In this document: one piece after another, positions 13,309 to 20,153 of the stretch
Numbering within the stretch: the first letter of the stretch is position 1
How the letters are laid out: the number at the start of each line of letters is the position of its first letter
Source: a virus
Direction: 5' to 3' (one strand)
IMG/VR virus record: IMGVR_UViG_3300032291_003007
Coordinates: 1-32,637 of that record
Length of the DNA stretch: 32,637 nt
Notes under the pieces: model-generated
Seen by the model: the letters and a program-made list of their open reading frames with translations, nothing else
What the model was told of the DNA's origin: nothing
Database searches by the model: none
Made by a program: the position numbers and the translations under genes

Positions 13309-13391
13309 AGTCAGGTGGCGGAATGGTAGACGCTCTGGGGACGGGACACCAGTTAGTAACCCGATTACAGGTTCAAATCCTGTCCTGACTA
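13309..13391 (+). tRNA. tRNA-like gene 3, Leu-type with broken anticodon loop
   Basis: Acceptor AGTCAGG/CCTGACT perfect, D arm GCG-GAATGGTAGA-CGC, T arm ACAGG-TTCAAAT-CCTGT, discriminator A; 83 nt, normal class II length. The stem at the anticodon position is CTGG/CCAG, enclosing ten bases (GGACGGGACA) instead of seven and without the invariant T33, so no anticodon can be assigned. Either a decayed tRNA-Leu or a tRNA-shaped RNA with another role. Confidence 0.6.
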
Positions 13392-13406
13392 CAAATAATA
13401 AAGAAT

Positions 13407-13616
13407 ATGAGAGAAATATTTGATGCAGAAATTTTAGATAGATCAATGTGGAATATTTACCAAACTATGAAAGATGACAACTTTCAATTTGATGGATACT
13501 CAATTGAAGATAAAAGTATGATGATAAACTCTATACTACCATATTTTGAAAAGATTGAAGAATATGAGATTTGTCAAGAATTAAAAAACCAAATTACACC
13601 AGGTAATATCTCATAG
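13407..13616 (+). CDS. small helical protein, 69 aa
   Basis: Paralogue of 8978-9187: shared opening I-L-D, the middle Y-x-Y and the core YFEKIEEYEICQELKNQ. It lies 15 bases after a tRNA-like gene, as its paralogue does. The last codons (ITPGNIS and TAG) are already inside cassette copy 3, so the two elements share sequence. Function unknown. Confidence 0.55.
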   Translation: MREIFDAEILDRSMWNIYQTMKDDNFQFDGYSIEDKSMMINSILPYFEKIEEYEICQELKNQITPGNIS

Positions 13617-13676
13617 GGGTTTACCCCCATTTTAACTAAAAATACTTTTCAAATCAAAATAAATTATTTAAGTTTG
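13594..13676 (+). promoter_or_regulatory. hairpin-promoter cassette, copy 3
   Basis: TTACACC, then TCATAGGGG-TTTA-CCCCC (palindrome 13616-13627), CTTTTCAAATCAAAAT and TAAGTTTG (13669-13676). The first G of the palindrome is the last base of the upstream stop codon. It drives the genes starting at 13702. Confidence 0.65.
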
Positions 13677-13701
13677 TATAAGAAATTAAAAAACAAATAA
13701 A

Positions 13702-13926
13702 ATGAAAACAGCAGTAGAAGAATTTTTAAATGCAATTAAAGACCAAATTCCATTAAGCAATGAGCATTTGGAAATGATAGAATCTTATGCATTGCAATGT
13801 AAAGAAATGGAGAAAGAAAATACAATAAATTTTGCTATACAATATATGTTTGGTAGAACAGATATTGGTTCAAATTTAAGAAATGATTTTATCCAAAAAT
13901 ATAACGAAACCTTTAAATCAGAATAG
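13702..13926 (+). CDS. hypothetical phage protein, 74 aa
   Basis: Sequence VEEFLNAIKDQIPLSNEHLEMIESYALQCKEMEKEN resembles a common small phage protein class with a C-terminal NDFIQKYNETFKSE tail. Helical, acidic. First gene behind cassette copy 3, with a 25-base leader. Confidence 0.65.
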   Translation: MKTAVEEFLNAIKDQIPLSNEHLEMIESYALQCKEMEKENTINFAIQYMFGRTDIGSNLRNDFIQKYNETFKSE

Positions 13927-13927
13927 T

Positions 13928-14089
13928 ATGAAAGCAATAATGTATTCATTTTGGGTAAGAACAATACTATTTATAATTACTTTTTACTTTGTATGGACAA
14001 ATTGGTCATTTTTAACTATGATAATTTGGATGTTATTTATGGCTTTTTACATGAAAAAAGCTTTTACTTATAAAAATAAATCAGAATAG
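13928..14089 (+). CDS. small two-span membrane protein, 53 aa
   Basis: Start set at ATG 13928, one base after the previous stop. Two hydrophobic segments, residues 5-24 (MYSFWVRTILFIITFYFVW) and 27-42 (SFLTMIIWMLFMAFYM), are joined by a short turn; the tail KKAFTYKNKSE is basic. Topology fits a hairpin membrane protein. Role unknown. Confidence 0.6.
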   Translation: MKAIMYSFWVRTILFIITFYFVWTNWSFLTMIIWMLFMAFYMKKAFTYKNKSE

Positions 14090-14090
14090 A

Positions 14091-14405
14091 ATGACAGGAA
14101 AATACCTAATAACAACAGAAAAATACTTTACTGCACCAGATGGATTATCCTATCAAGCGGTTTGGGGTGATGTTAAAATCGTGGAGGACGCAATCCTTGG
14201 AGTTAAAACCAACAGGAATAGTGCCAACTGGTATGCGGTTGTTGGTGGAAATGGTAAAGAAATTATAATTGCGGGATGTCAGATCTTTTATGCGATTAAA
14301 TGTGAAGAGAAACCAAACACCGGTAGAGTAATGGAATGGCACAGTTCAGACAACGGAAGTGTTGTTGAGAATGAAAGACCAACTAAAATTTATATTGCCC
14401 AATAA
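14091..14405 (+). CDS. conserved phage hypothetical protein, 104 aa
   Basis: TEKYFTAPDGLSYQAVWGDVKIV, LGVKTNRNSANWYAVVG and AGCQIFYAIKCEEKP form a beta-rich pattern shared by many Bacteroidetes phage hypotheticals (from memory). No catalytic residues suggested. Starts one base after the previous stop. Confidence 0.7.
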   Translation: MTGKYLITTEKYFTAPDGLSYQAVWGDVKIVEDAILGVKTNRNSANWYAVVGGNGKEIIIAGCQIFYAIKCEEKPNTGRVMEWHSSDNGSVVENERPTKIYIAQ

Positions 14406-14406
14406 T

Positions 14407-14706
14407 ATGATACACCAAATAAAAACCTTTGATGATAAGACCCTTGTGGAACTGAAAGTTATTGATCACGGAACAGAATTTTATACTTCAAACGAACTTT
14501 CCGTTCTTAAACAAAAAATTACGGACGCAAACCGAGAACACGGTTTACAATTTGAGAATGACTTCTCATATTTAAATGGAATTAAAGAAGAAACAATAAA
14601 CGATAAATTCACTGAAATAAGTGAAAAATGGGGATTAACCTACGAAAAAATATTGAAATATGAAAAACACAAAAGAAAACGCGGAACAATTTATTCACGA
14701 ATATGA
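14407..14706 (+). CDS. hypothetical protein, 99 aa
   Basis: Start set at ATG 14407, just after the previous stop. Beta strands at 1-25 are followed by helices; residues 82-93 are EKWGLTYEKILK. The DNA for INDKFTEISEKWG (14602-14633) is repeated almost exactly inside the next gene (14981-15012). Its end overlaps the next gene by 47 bases, an unusually long overlap. Confidence 0.6.
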   Translation: MIHQIKTFDDKTLVELKVIDHGTEFYTSNELSVLKQKITDANREHGLQFENDFSYLNGIKEETINDKFTEISEKWGLTYEKILKYEKHKRKRGTIYSRI

Positions 14707-15271
14707 AAAGACACATTCAGCAGATTGGTTGAGTGGAACACCAGATTTAGTGAGGTTTTTGAATGAATATGGTTCTAAGATAGAAAACGAATTTATACCA
14801 AATGATGCACATTCTTTAGAAGTATTTAGTATCAAAAATTGTGAAGAATCACCAACAGGAAAACAAGCGTTCATTGGTTTTAAACTTGATAATGGGAACT
14901 TTCATTTTATTGGTGTACCATATACCGAACCTATTAAAGTTAAACAAAATTGGTTTTCTAAAATTTTTAAAAGCTTTAAGGATAAATTCACTGAAATAAG
15001 TAAAAGATGGGGACCACAAAAATATTTAAATATGAAATATAGAAAAAAACCGGTTGAGATTGAAGCAATCCAACTAACAGAAGAAAATGTTGATAAGATA
15101 ATGGAATTTTGTGGTGATAAAATTAAATCACATCCATTTACAGGTGTAGTTATTGAAACACTTGAAGGCAATATGACGGCTGACAAAGGTGATTACATTA
15201 TCAAAGGGGTTAAAGGTGAGTTTTATCCGTGTAAACCAGATATTTTTGAATTAACCTACGAAAAAGTATAA
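14660..15271 (+). CDS. fusion protein with C-terminal PGDYG-like domain, 203 aa
   Basis: Residues 1-110 are an unrecognised domain containing TGKQAFIGFKLDNGNFHFIGVPYTEP. From M125 onward, MKYRKKPVEIEAIQL ... ETLEGNMTADKGDYIIKGVKGEFYPCKPDIFELTYE is the classic stand-alone phage PGDYG-type protein, which normally begins at that Met. The join (110-124) falls in the repeated DKFTEIS..WG segment, pointing to fusion by recombination. It is also possible that the C-terminal domain is translated separately from ATG 15032. Confidence 0.75.
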   Translation: MKNTKENAEQFIHEYEKTHSADWLSGTPDLVRFLNEYGSKIENEFIPNDAHSLEVFSIKNCEESPTGKQAFIGFKLDNGNFHFIGVPYTEPIKVKQNWFSKIFKSFKDKFTEISKRWGPQKYLNMKYRKKPVEIEAIQLTEENVDKIMEFCGDKIKSHPFTGVVIETLEGNMTADKGDYIIKGVKGEFYPCKPDIFELTYEKV

Positions 15272-15273
15272 CT

Positions 15274-15486
15274 ATGAAAGAACTATCAAATAGACATATG
15301 AACGCACTTAAAAACACATTTCCTGACCTTGAAATTCAAAAGGAAGTTGAACCACAAACACAACTTGATGAACTAAACGACTATTTGAGGTTATTAGCAG
15401 ATATGGATAATATTACTATTAATAGAAAACTTTTTCTTCTTGAGGGATATATGAATAAAGTTATAAGTCAATTAAAAAATAAATAA
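15274..15486 (+). CDS. hypothetical protein, 70 aa
   Basis: Helical, acidic protein: NALKNTFPDLEIQKEVEPQTQLDELNDYLRLLADM ... LLEGYMNKVISQLKNK. Likely a small coiled-coil type. Two bases after the previous stop; no known family. Confidence 0.6.
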   Translation: MKELSNRHMNALKNTFPDLEIQKEVEPQTQLDELNDYLRLLADMDNITINRKLFLLEGYMNKVISQLKNK

Positions 15487-15487
15487 A

Positions 15488-15805
15488 ATGAAACTAGGAG
15501 AATTTATAGAAAAATTTAGTCATAATAATTTGATTAGATTACATTACAAGGAAAAAGGTGGAAACCGACTTGTTTTAGAAGATTGGAATGATGTATCAAT
15601 GGACTGGGAAGTTAATAAAGCAAAAGGAAATTTTAGACATTATGTAAACAATGAAGTTTTGGGGTTAGCATCAATACTTCTTTATGGTACCAAAGGTCAA
15701 TCCTACCCGGAAGCAATTAACATCGTAATTGAAGAATTGGAAAATCAACCTATGATTGATGAGTTTGAAGATGATATAACTAATATGTGTGAATCAGTAG
15801 AATAA
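15488..15805 (+). CDS. conserved phage hypothetical protein, 105 aa
   Basis: Opening LGEFIEKFSHNNLIRLHYKEKGG and LVLEDWNDVSMDWEV are recognisable as a recurring Bacteroidetes phage family (from memory), ending with an acidic helix. It lies one base after the previous gene. Function unknown. Confidence 0.65.
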   Translation: MKLGEFIEKFSHNNLIRLHYKEKGGNRLVLEDWNDVSMDWEVNKAKGNFRHYVNNEVLGLASILLYGTKGQSYPEAINIVIEELENQPMIDEFEDDITNMCESVE

Positions 15806-15806
15806 T

Positions 15807-15890
15807 ATGAAAAAACTATTCAAATTTTTAGGTTGGTTAGAACAACAAAGAATAAACGCGATGATTCACACCGGTAAAGGATTTTATTAA
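15807..15890 (+). CDS. tiny protein, 27 aa
   Basis: MKKLFKFLGWLEQQRINAMIH then TGKGFY and stop. One amphipathic helix with a basic N-terminus. One base after the previous stop and one before the next start, so the spacing supports translation. The ending TGKGFY is typical of tiny phage ORFs. Confidence 0.5.
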   Translation: MKKLFKFLGWLEQQRINAMIHTGKGFY

Positions 15891-15891
15891 T

Positions 15892-16263
15892 ATGTCAAAA
15901 CCAGATAACGTTTCAGATAACCCAGGATTATTACCGTATGCCTCAAATATTGGAGCACCGGCAATAAGAATTGAAAACATACAAAGTTGGAAAGAAACAA
16001 GAGTTCAAAATGTTAACAAACAATTTGAAGATAAGTTTATTAGTTTAAAAAAAGAATATGAAAAACTTGTTGATGAATATAAATGGAATGAACTTGTTTA
16101 TATGTCAAATTTTAACTTTGAACCGGTAATTGGAAAAACTTATCATCTTTATTATTCAAAAAATGAAACTATATTTTTATCACTAATTGAACCCAGTGAA
16201 TGGAAAAAAGAACACATTGGATCCTTTAAGTATAATCACGATAATAAATGGGTTAAAATATAA
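15892..16263 (+). CDS. DUF2452-like protein, 123 aa
   Basis: KPDNVSDNPGLLPYASNIGAP, IENIQSWKETRVQNVNKQFEDKF and the FEPVIGKTYHLYYSKN / FLSLIEPSEW strands match the DUF2452 family, recognised from memory. Family length is about 120-150 residues, so this copy is complete. Function unknown; common in marine phages and bacteria. Its stop overlaps the next ATG by one base (TAATG). Confidence 0.75.
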   Translation: MSKPDNVSDNPGLLPYASNIGAPAIRIENIQSWKETRVQNVNKQFEDKFISLKKEYEKLVDEYKWNELVYMSNFNFEPVIGKTYHLYYSKNETIFLSLIEPSEWKKEHIGSFKYNHDNKWVKI

Positions 16264-16895
16264 TGGCATATATAGAACACAATTTTTTTCCTTTAAAAGT
16301 TTTTGTAAGAAATGAATATTTCTATCAAGGAAAAAAAGGACACGGTGAATTAACCGAAGGTGTTATAATATCTGTAAGATGTATGCCAGGACAAGCAGCA
16401 CTTTTTCAAGTATTATTAAATAATGGTGTGATGAGAGATAAGTTACCTTGTCACGCACTACTAACGGATAATGAATTACCAGAACAAGACTTACCATTTC
16501 ATTATCTACAACTATGGAATTGTTTTTCCTATAACTTTACATTAATACATTTAAGTTATGTATATGACACACAAGTTGAGGTTTTTATGAAAGATAAAAA
16601 CTGGTATTCTGGAAGATATTATGCAACAATAAATTGGGGATCAAATGATTTAAATACAGATTTAACTTTGGCTGAAGACCCAATGGAACATAAATCACAC
16701 CACATAATTCTTTTGGATAATGGACAAATTGCACTCCAACCAAATAATAGAATTAAATGGTCCGAACCATCTTTTGTTACAAAACCATTTCCAGATAAAC
16801 CAGACTTTTTAGTTAACAAAGATTGGTTTAATTGTGAGGGACACGAAAAGTGGGCAACAGAAGATAGTGAAAGAATGTTTTATGATACGGAGTAA
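16263..16895 (+). CDS. conserved phage hypothetical protein, 210 aa
   Basis: Starts FFPLKVFVRNEYFYQGKKGHGELTEGVII, a beta-rich opening seen in phage hypotheticals with the pattern RCMPGQAALFQVLLNNGVMRDKLP. Rich in Trp, His and Phe. The second half has NTDLTLAEDPMEHKSHHIILLDNGQIALQPNNRI. No active-site motif recognised. Coupled to the DUF2452 gene by a one-base overlap. Confidence 0.65.
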   Translation: MAYIEHNFFPLKVFVRNEYFYQGKKGHGELTEGVIISVRCMPGQAALFQVLLNNGVMRDKLPCHALLTDNELPEQDLPFHYLQLWNCFSYNFTLIHLSYVYDTQVEVFMKDKNWYSGRYYATINWGSNDLNTDLTLAEDPMEHKSHHIILLDNGQIALQPNNRIKWSEPSFVTKPFPDKPDFLVNKDWFNCEGHEKWATEDSERMFYDTE

Positions 16896-16897
16896 GC

Positions 16898-17134
16898 ATG
16901 TCAAAAAAAAGAATACACGTTAACCAACACCACGTTAGGTCCAATAAAACAAAGGACACAGATCTTCCTGTTATTACAATTAAGGAAGGTAAAACAAATA
17001 CTTACTGTAATGAAGTTGAGATACTTGGACCAAGTAAAATAAAGTATTGTGGTAGTGGAGATAAAAAACCATTATTAAGTTGTGGGGCAAGAGTCGTTAT
17101 TGAAACGGAAAGTGAAATAAGGATAATTAGTTAA
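16898..17134 (+). CDS. conserved hypothetical protein, 78 aa
   Basis: KRIHVNQHHVRSN, PVITIKEGKTNTYCNEVEILGPSKIKY and LLSCGARVVIETES are the three signatures of a short, widespread phage/plasmid family (from memory). Beta-rich with two Cys. It ends directly upstream of the TATTTATA motif of the endolysin gene. Confidence 0.7.
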   Translation: MSKKRIHVNQHHVRSNKTKDTDLPVITIKEGKTNTYCNEVEILGPSKIKYCGSGDKKPLLSCGARVVIETESEIRIIS

Positions 17135-17142
17135 TATTTATA
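17135..17142 (+). promoter_or_regulatory. TATTTATA motif (candidate late promoter)
   Basis: Exact TATTTATA immediately after the previous stop codon and 25 bases before the amidase start; marks the beginning of the lysis genes. Confidence 0.45.
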
Positions 17143-17167
17143 AAAATAAACAAGAAAAATATAAATT

Positions 17168-18046
17168 ATGCAAGTATTAAAACTAGGAAGTAAAGGTGAA
17201 TCAGTTAAAACTTTACAAGAATTTCTTAAAATCACAGTAGATGGTGATTTTGGACCAAAAACTGAAACGGCAGTTAAGAACTGGCAAAAAACACACGGAT
17301 TATCTGCAGATGGTATTGTTGGTAAAAATACGTGGGCGGCAATGGGTATTTTGAACACAGATAATGCTGAAAACATTGAAGTTGTAAACGCATTAAGTAT
17401 TAAAAAATACTGGATGCAAGATGGTACGTACTTTAAGGGACCAGTACCAAAAGATTGGATTTTCTTACATCACACAGCTGGTGGACCAAATCCATATCAA
17501 GTAGCTGATATGTGGGCTAGAGATAACCGTGGTAATGTCGCAACAGAATACATTTTAGGTGGACAGTCAGTTGATGGTAAGTCAGCAAAATTTGATGGTG
17601 AATTAATCCAATGTTTTCCGGATGGAGGATATGGTTGGCACACTGGAACTGGAAACTCTGTAATGCACAGAAATTCAGTTGCAATTGAAGTATGTTCTAT
17701 GGGACAAATTGTTAATGGAAAAACTTATGTTAATACACCAGCAGACTCAAGTCAAATAATTAAATTAGCAAAACCATTTAGAGGTTTCCAATATTGGCAT
17801 AACTATTCTGAAGCACAATTAAAATCTCTTGAAAATTGGATTAAATTTATTGCTGAGAAATATTCTATTGACCCAAGAGTTGGTTTAGTTGAATATGTTA
17901 AAGCTAAAGGTGCTGACGGGTTTGATGTTTTAGATGTTGCAAAAGCAGAAAAAACACCTGGACTATATACACACACAAATGTAATTAGAGGAAAAGTGGA
18001 CATGTACCCACATCCAGATTTAATCGATATGTTATTAAGTTTATAA
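17168..18046 (+). CDS. endolysin: peptidoglycan-binding domain + N-acetylmuramoyl-L-alanine amidase
   Basis: 292 residues. Residues 5-60 (LGSKGESVKTLQEFLK ... DGDFGPKTETAVKNWQ ... DGIVGKNTWAAMG) are a PG_binding_1 domain. Residues 96-285 are an Amidase_2 domain: zinc-site candidates H101/H102 (FLHHTAGG), H158 (GYGWHTG), E174 (VAIEV), H269 (LYTHTNV) and D278 (GKVDMYPHP). It cleaves the MurNAc-L-Ala bond. No signal peptide is seen, so export would need a holin or equivalent, unless it is a virion enzyme. The following gene is a second cell-wall enzyme candidate two bases downstream. Confidence 0.92.
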   Translation: MQVLKLGSKGESVKTLQEFLKITVDGDFGPKTETAVKNWQKTHGLSADGIVGKNTWAAMGILNTDNAENIEVVNALSIKKYWMQDGTYFKGPVPKDWIFLHHTAGGPNPYQVADMWARDNRGNVATEYILGGQSVDGKSAKFDGELIQCFPDGGYGWHTGTGNSVMHRNSVAIEVCSMGQIVNGKTYVNTPADSSQIIKLAKPFRGFQYWHNYSEAQLKSLENWIKFIAEKYSIDPRVGLVEYVKAKGADGFDVLDVAKAEKTPGLYTHTNVIRGKVDMYPHPDLIDMLLSL

Positions 18047-18048
18047 TT

Positions 18049-18657
18049 ATGAGTTACACAAGAGAACAAATTAAAACTGCTGTTGAATCAAAAGGTTATA
18101 AATGGTTTAACGACAATGCCAATAAAGGTTACGATGTTAACATAATTGGTGTTAGAAATAATGCAAAAGACGTTTATAAAAAAGTAACAAACGTATTTGA
18201 TGACTTTATAACAATTTCATTTAAAGATGAAAACGGTGTGGAACAATTTTATTGTTGGAACGCAACAACAGATCCGGGTAAAAAGGGTGTACAACAATTC
18301 CATAATAAAAAGGGAGTTGCCAGACTTATTCCTAGGCAATATAGAACTACTTGGGCTATTGATTTACACCAAGGAAAATATAGTGCCCTTTGTCAAAGAT
18401 TGTCAAATGTTGACGTATGGAGAGACGGAAATAAAGATTTAATTTTTGATGAAGTCCTTAAAGATACTGGTATGTTTGGTATTAATATCCATAAAGCAGG
18501 ACAAGATTCAACTTGGGTTGAAAATTGGTCCGAGGGATGTCAAGTATTCAAAAGAGTAAAAGACTTTGATGTGTTTATGTCAATATGTAAAAAGGCCGCA
18601 AAAATTCACGGAAATAAGTTTTCTTACACACTACTTGAATCAACAGATATTAAGTAA
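18049..18657 (+). CDS. L,D-transpeptidase/YkuD-like cell-wall protein
   Basis: 202 residues. The C-terminal region has FGINIHKAG (H148) followed by ENWSEGCQVF (S161, G163, C164), the H...SxGC arrangement of YkuD-type L,D-transpeptidases, in which Cys is the nucleophile. Preceding strands (TWAIDLHQGKYSALCQR) fit the fold. The first 70 residues are unassigned. Located directly after the amidase, it probably trims or hydrolyses stem peptides during lysis or entry. The motif is clear but overall family membership is inferred. Confidence 0.7.
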   Translation: MSYTREQIKTAVESKGYKWFNDNANKGYDVNIIGVRNNAKDVYKKVTNVFDDFITISFKDENGVEQFYCWNATTDPGKKGVQQFHNKKGVARLIPRQYRTTWAIDLHQGKYSALCQRLSNVDVWRDGNKDLIFDEVLKDTGMFGINIHKAGQDSTWVENWSEGCQVFKRVKDFDVFMSICKKAAKIHGNKFSYTLLESTDIK

Positions 18658-18747
18658 TTATTTTTTGTTGTGAGACAAGTATGCTATCAATAAAATTGAT
18701 AACATAACTATTGGTGTTAGAATTGAAGCGATTATTGTTGAGTCCAT
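18658..18747 (-). CDS. single-span membrane peptide, 29 aa
   Basis: On the minus strand ATG at 18747 reads MDSTIIASILTPIVMLSILL, then IAYLSHNKK and stop at 18658, tail to tail with the YkuD-like gene with no gap. One transmembrane helix and a Lys-rich end. Size and location next to lysis genes allow a holin-like or regulator role, but plain membrane peptides are common. Upstream on its strand is A/T-rich with TATTTATT at about 18763-18770. Confidence 0.5.
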   Translation of the reverse strand: MDSTIIASILTPIVMLSILLIAYLSHNKK

Positions 18748-18805
18748 AATTATTGTTTTTATAATAAATAATAATTAAAAATCATAAAAACAAGTGAAAT
18801 GAATA

Positions 18806-18839
18806 GGATAGTGTTTTAAATTAACATTATCCTTTTTTT
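18806..18839 (+). terminator. rho-independent terminator
   Basis: GGATAGTGTT / AACATTATCC forms a 10-bp stem (one G-T pair) around TTAAATT, followed by seven T. Ends plus-strand transcription of the lysis genes ahead of the phosphoesterase promoter. Confidence 0.85.
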
Positions 18840-18855
18840 ATTTAATATTTCTTAT

Positions 18856-18863
18856 TATATTTG
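18856..18863 (+). promoter_or_regulatory. TAnnTTTG -7 element, leaderless spacing
   Basis: TATATTTG four bases before ATG 18868. No clear TTTG at the -33 position. The short spacing matches the promoters at 2161, 29908 (minus) and 32116. Confidence 0.5.
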
Positions 18864-18867
18864 TACT

Positions 18868-19566
18868 ATGAAAAAACGAATCACATTTATAAGCGACACA
18901 CATAATTTGCACAACAAGGTTAACGGTTTCTTACCTGGTGGCGATATACTTATTCATGCCGGTGACTTAACTAGTCGTGGTTATATTACTGAAATAGAAG
19001 AATTTGTTAAGTGGTATGATAAAATCAATAACTACGATACAAAGGCATTCATATGTGGTAATCACGATTTTGGATTCCAGGATGATAATGAAAAAGTTAA
19101 AGGATTACTTACCGGTTACAAAACCATCGAGTATCTTCAAGATGAACTATTAATGGTTGGTGAAGATTATGATACAATGATCAAAATATGGGGCAGTCCT
19201 TGGCAACCAGAATTTCATAACTGGGCCTTTAATCTTCCTCGTGGTGAAAAAATTAAAGAAAAATGGGATATGATACCAACTGATGTGGATATCTTGGTCA
19301 CTCACGGACCTGCGTTCGGTAAATTGGATTTTGTTCCATATGACGGAGTAAATGTTGGTTGTGAAGATTTATTAGTTCGTGTCCAAGAAGTTAAACCTAA
19401 AATCCACGTATTTGGTCACATCCATGAAGGGTATGGCTATGTGTTTGACGGTAATACTCACTACATCAATGCAGCTGTTTTAAATGGTCGTTATGAATAT
19501 CGTAATAAACCTTTAACAATTGATTGGGATCCGGAAACAAATGAAATTGAGTTTATTGAAGTTTAA
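18868..19566 (+). CDS. calcineurin-like metallophosphoesterase
   Basis: 232 residues with the full dimetal motif set: SDTH (D10, H12), AGDL (D33), CGNHD (N65, H66), LVTHGP and FGHIHEG. This length and the compact GxH ending place it with the small cytoplasmic phosphoesterases (MPPED-like or YfcE-like) acting on phosphodiesters or phosphomonoesters; the substrate cannot be read. It stands alone between a terminator and the next TATTTATA motif, under a TAnnTTTG element, so it is regulated apart from its neighbours. Confidence 0.9.
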   Translation: MKKRITFISDTHNLHNKVNGFLPGGDILIHAGDLTSRGYITEIEEFVKWYDKINNYDTKAFICGNHDFGFQDDNEKVKGLLTGYKTIEYLQDELLMVGEDYDTMIKIWGSPWQPEFHNWAFNLPRGEKIKEKWDMIPTDVDILVTHGPAFGKLDFVPYDGVNVGCEDLLVRVQEVKPKIHVFGHIHEGYGYVFDGNTHYINAAVLNGRYEYRNKPLTIDWDPETNEIEFIEV

Positions 19567-19592
19567 TTTACTTAAATTCACAACTTTCCTAA

Positions 19593-19600
19593 TATTTATA
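19593..19600 (+). promoter_or_regulatory. TATTTATA motif (candidate late promoter)
   Basis: Exact TATTTATA, 19 bases before ATG 19620, in the gap after the phosphoesterase. Confidence 0.45.
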
Positions 19601-19619
19601 ATAAAAATAAAAAAATATT

Positions 19620-20153
19620 ATGGAAAAGAATTTAACAGAAAAACTTTATGAAGAACTTAAAAAAAGAAATCTCTTTGAAGAAGAGGACGATGAAGATTTT
19701 GAAAAAGATGACGACACAAATGACGAAGACGTTGATGATGAGGATGAAAATGAAGAAGAAGAGGAAGATAGTGAAGATGTAGAATCAAACGATGATTTTT
19801 GTGAAATGGTTTGCAACATTCTACATTCGAGAAACCAAGCACACGTATTTCATCTTCAAACACAATCATTTGCTGAACATAAGGCATTGAATGATTACTA
19901 TGATGGAGTTGTTGATTTATTTGATGGGATTGTAGAGTCATACCAAGGTAAATACGGAATTATTAAAAACTTCAAGACATTTAAGATAGAACAATATAGG
20001 AATGGTAAAAAAACAATTTCTTATTTTGAAAGATTACTTGATATAATTGAAGAAAACAGAGATTCGGTTGATGACAGCTATATTCAAAATCAAATAGATA
20101 CCGTACAAGAATTGATTAACTCAACAATCTATAAATTAAGATTTCTTAAATGA
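19620..20153 (+). CDS. acidic-tailed ferritin/Dps-like helical protein
   Basis: 177 residues. Residues 19-58 are almost only Asp/Glu, giving a long disordered acidic arm. Residues 60-176 are helical: ILHSRNQAHVFHLQTQSFAEHKALNDYYDGVVDLFDGIVESYQ has the spaced H, H, E/H and D/E pattern of ferritin-like phage proteins (DUF5856 type, from memory). Canonical metal ligands cannot be confirmed. Possibly a structural or internal-head component, given the late-type motif and the leader-bearing neighbours. Its end overlaps the next start by four bases. Confidence 0.65.
   Translation: MEKNLTEKLYEELKKRNLFEEEDDEDFEKDDDTNDEDVDDEDENEEEEEDSEDVESNDDFCEMVCNILHSRNQAHVFHLQTQSFAEHKALNDYYDGVVDLFDGIVESYQGKYGIIKNFKTFKIEQYRNGKKTISYFERLLDIIEENRDSVDDSYIQNQIDTVQELINSTIYKLRFLK

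Noticed and set aside
4241-13676. The GGGGTTTACCCC repeats as a CRISPR-like array
   Set aside because: Only three copies, not evenly spaced, each followed by a promoter and a gene instead of spacers; no cas genes.
19657-19941. Long minus-strand open frame rich in His and Leu
   Set aside because: It is the antisense shadow of the GAA/GAT-rich acidic segment of the ferritin-like gene; no start context and biased composition.
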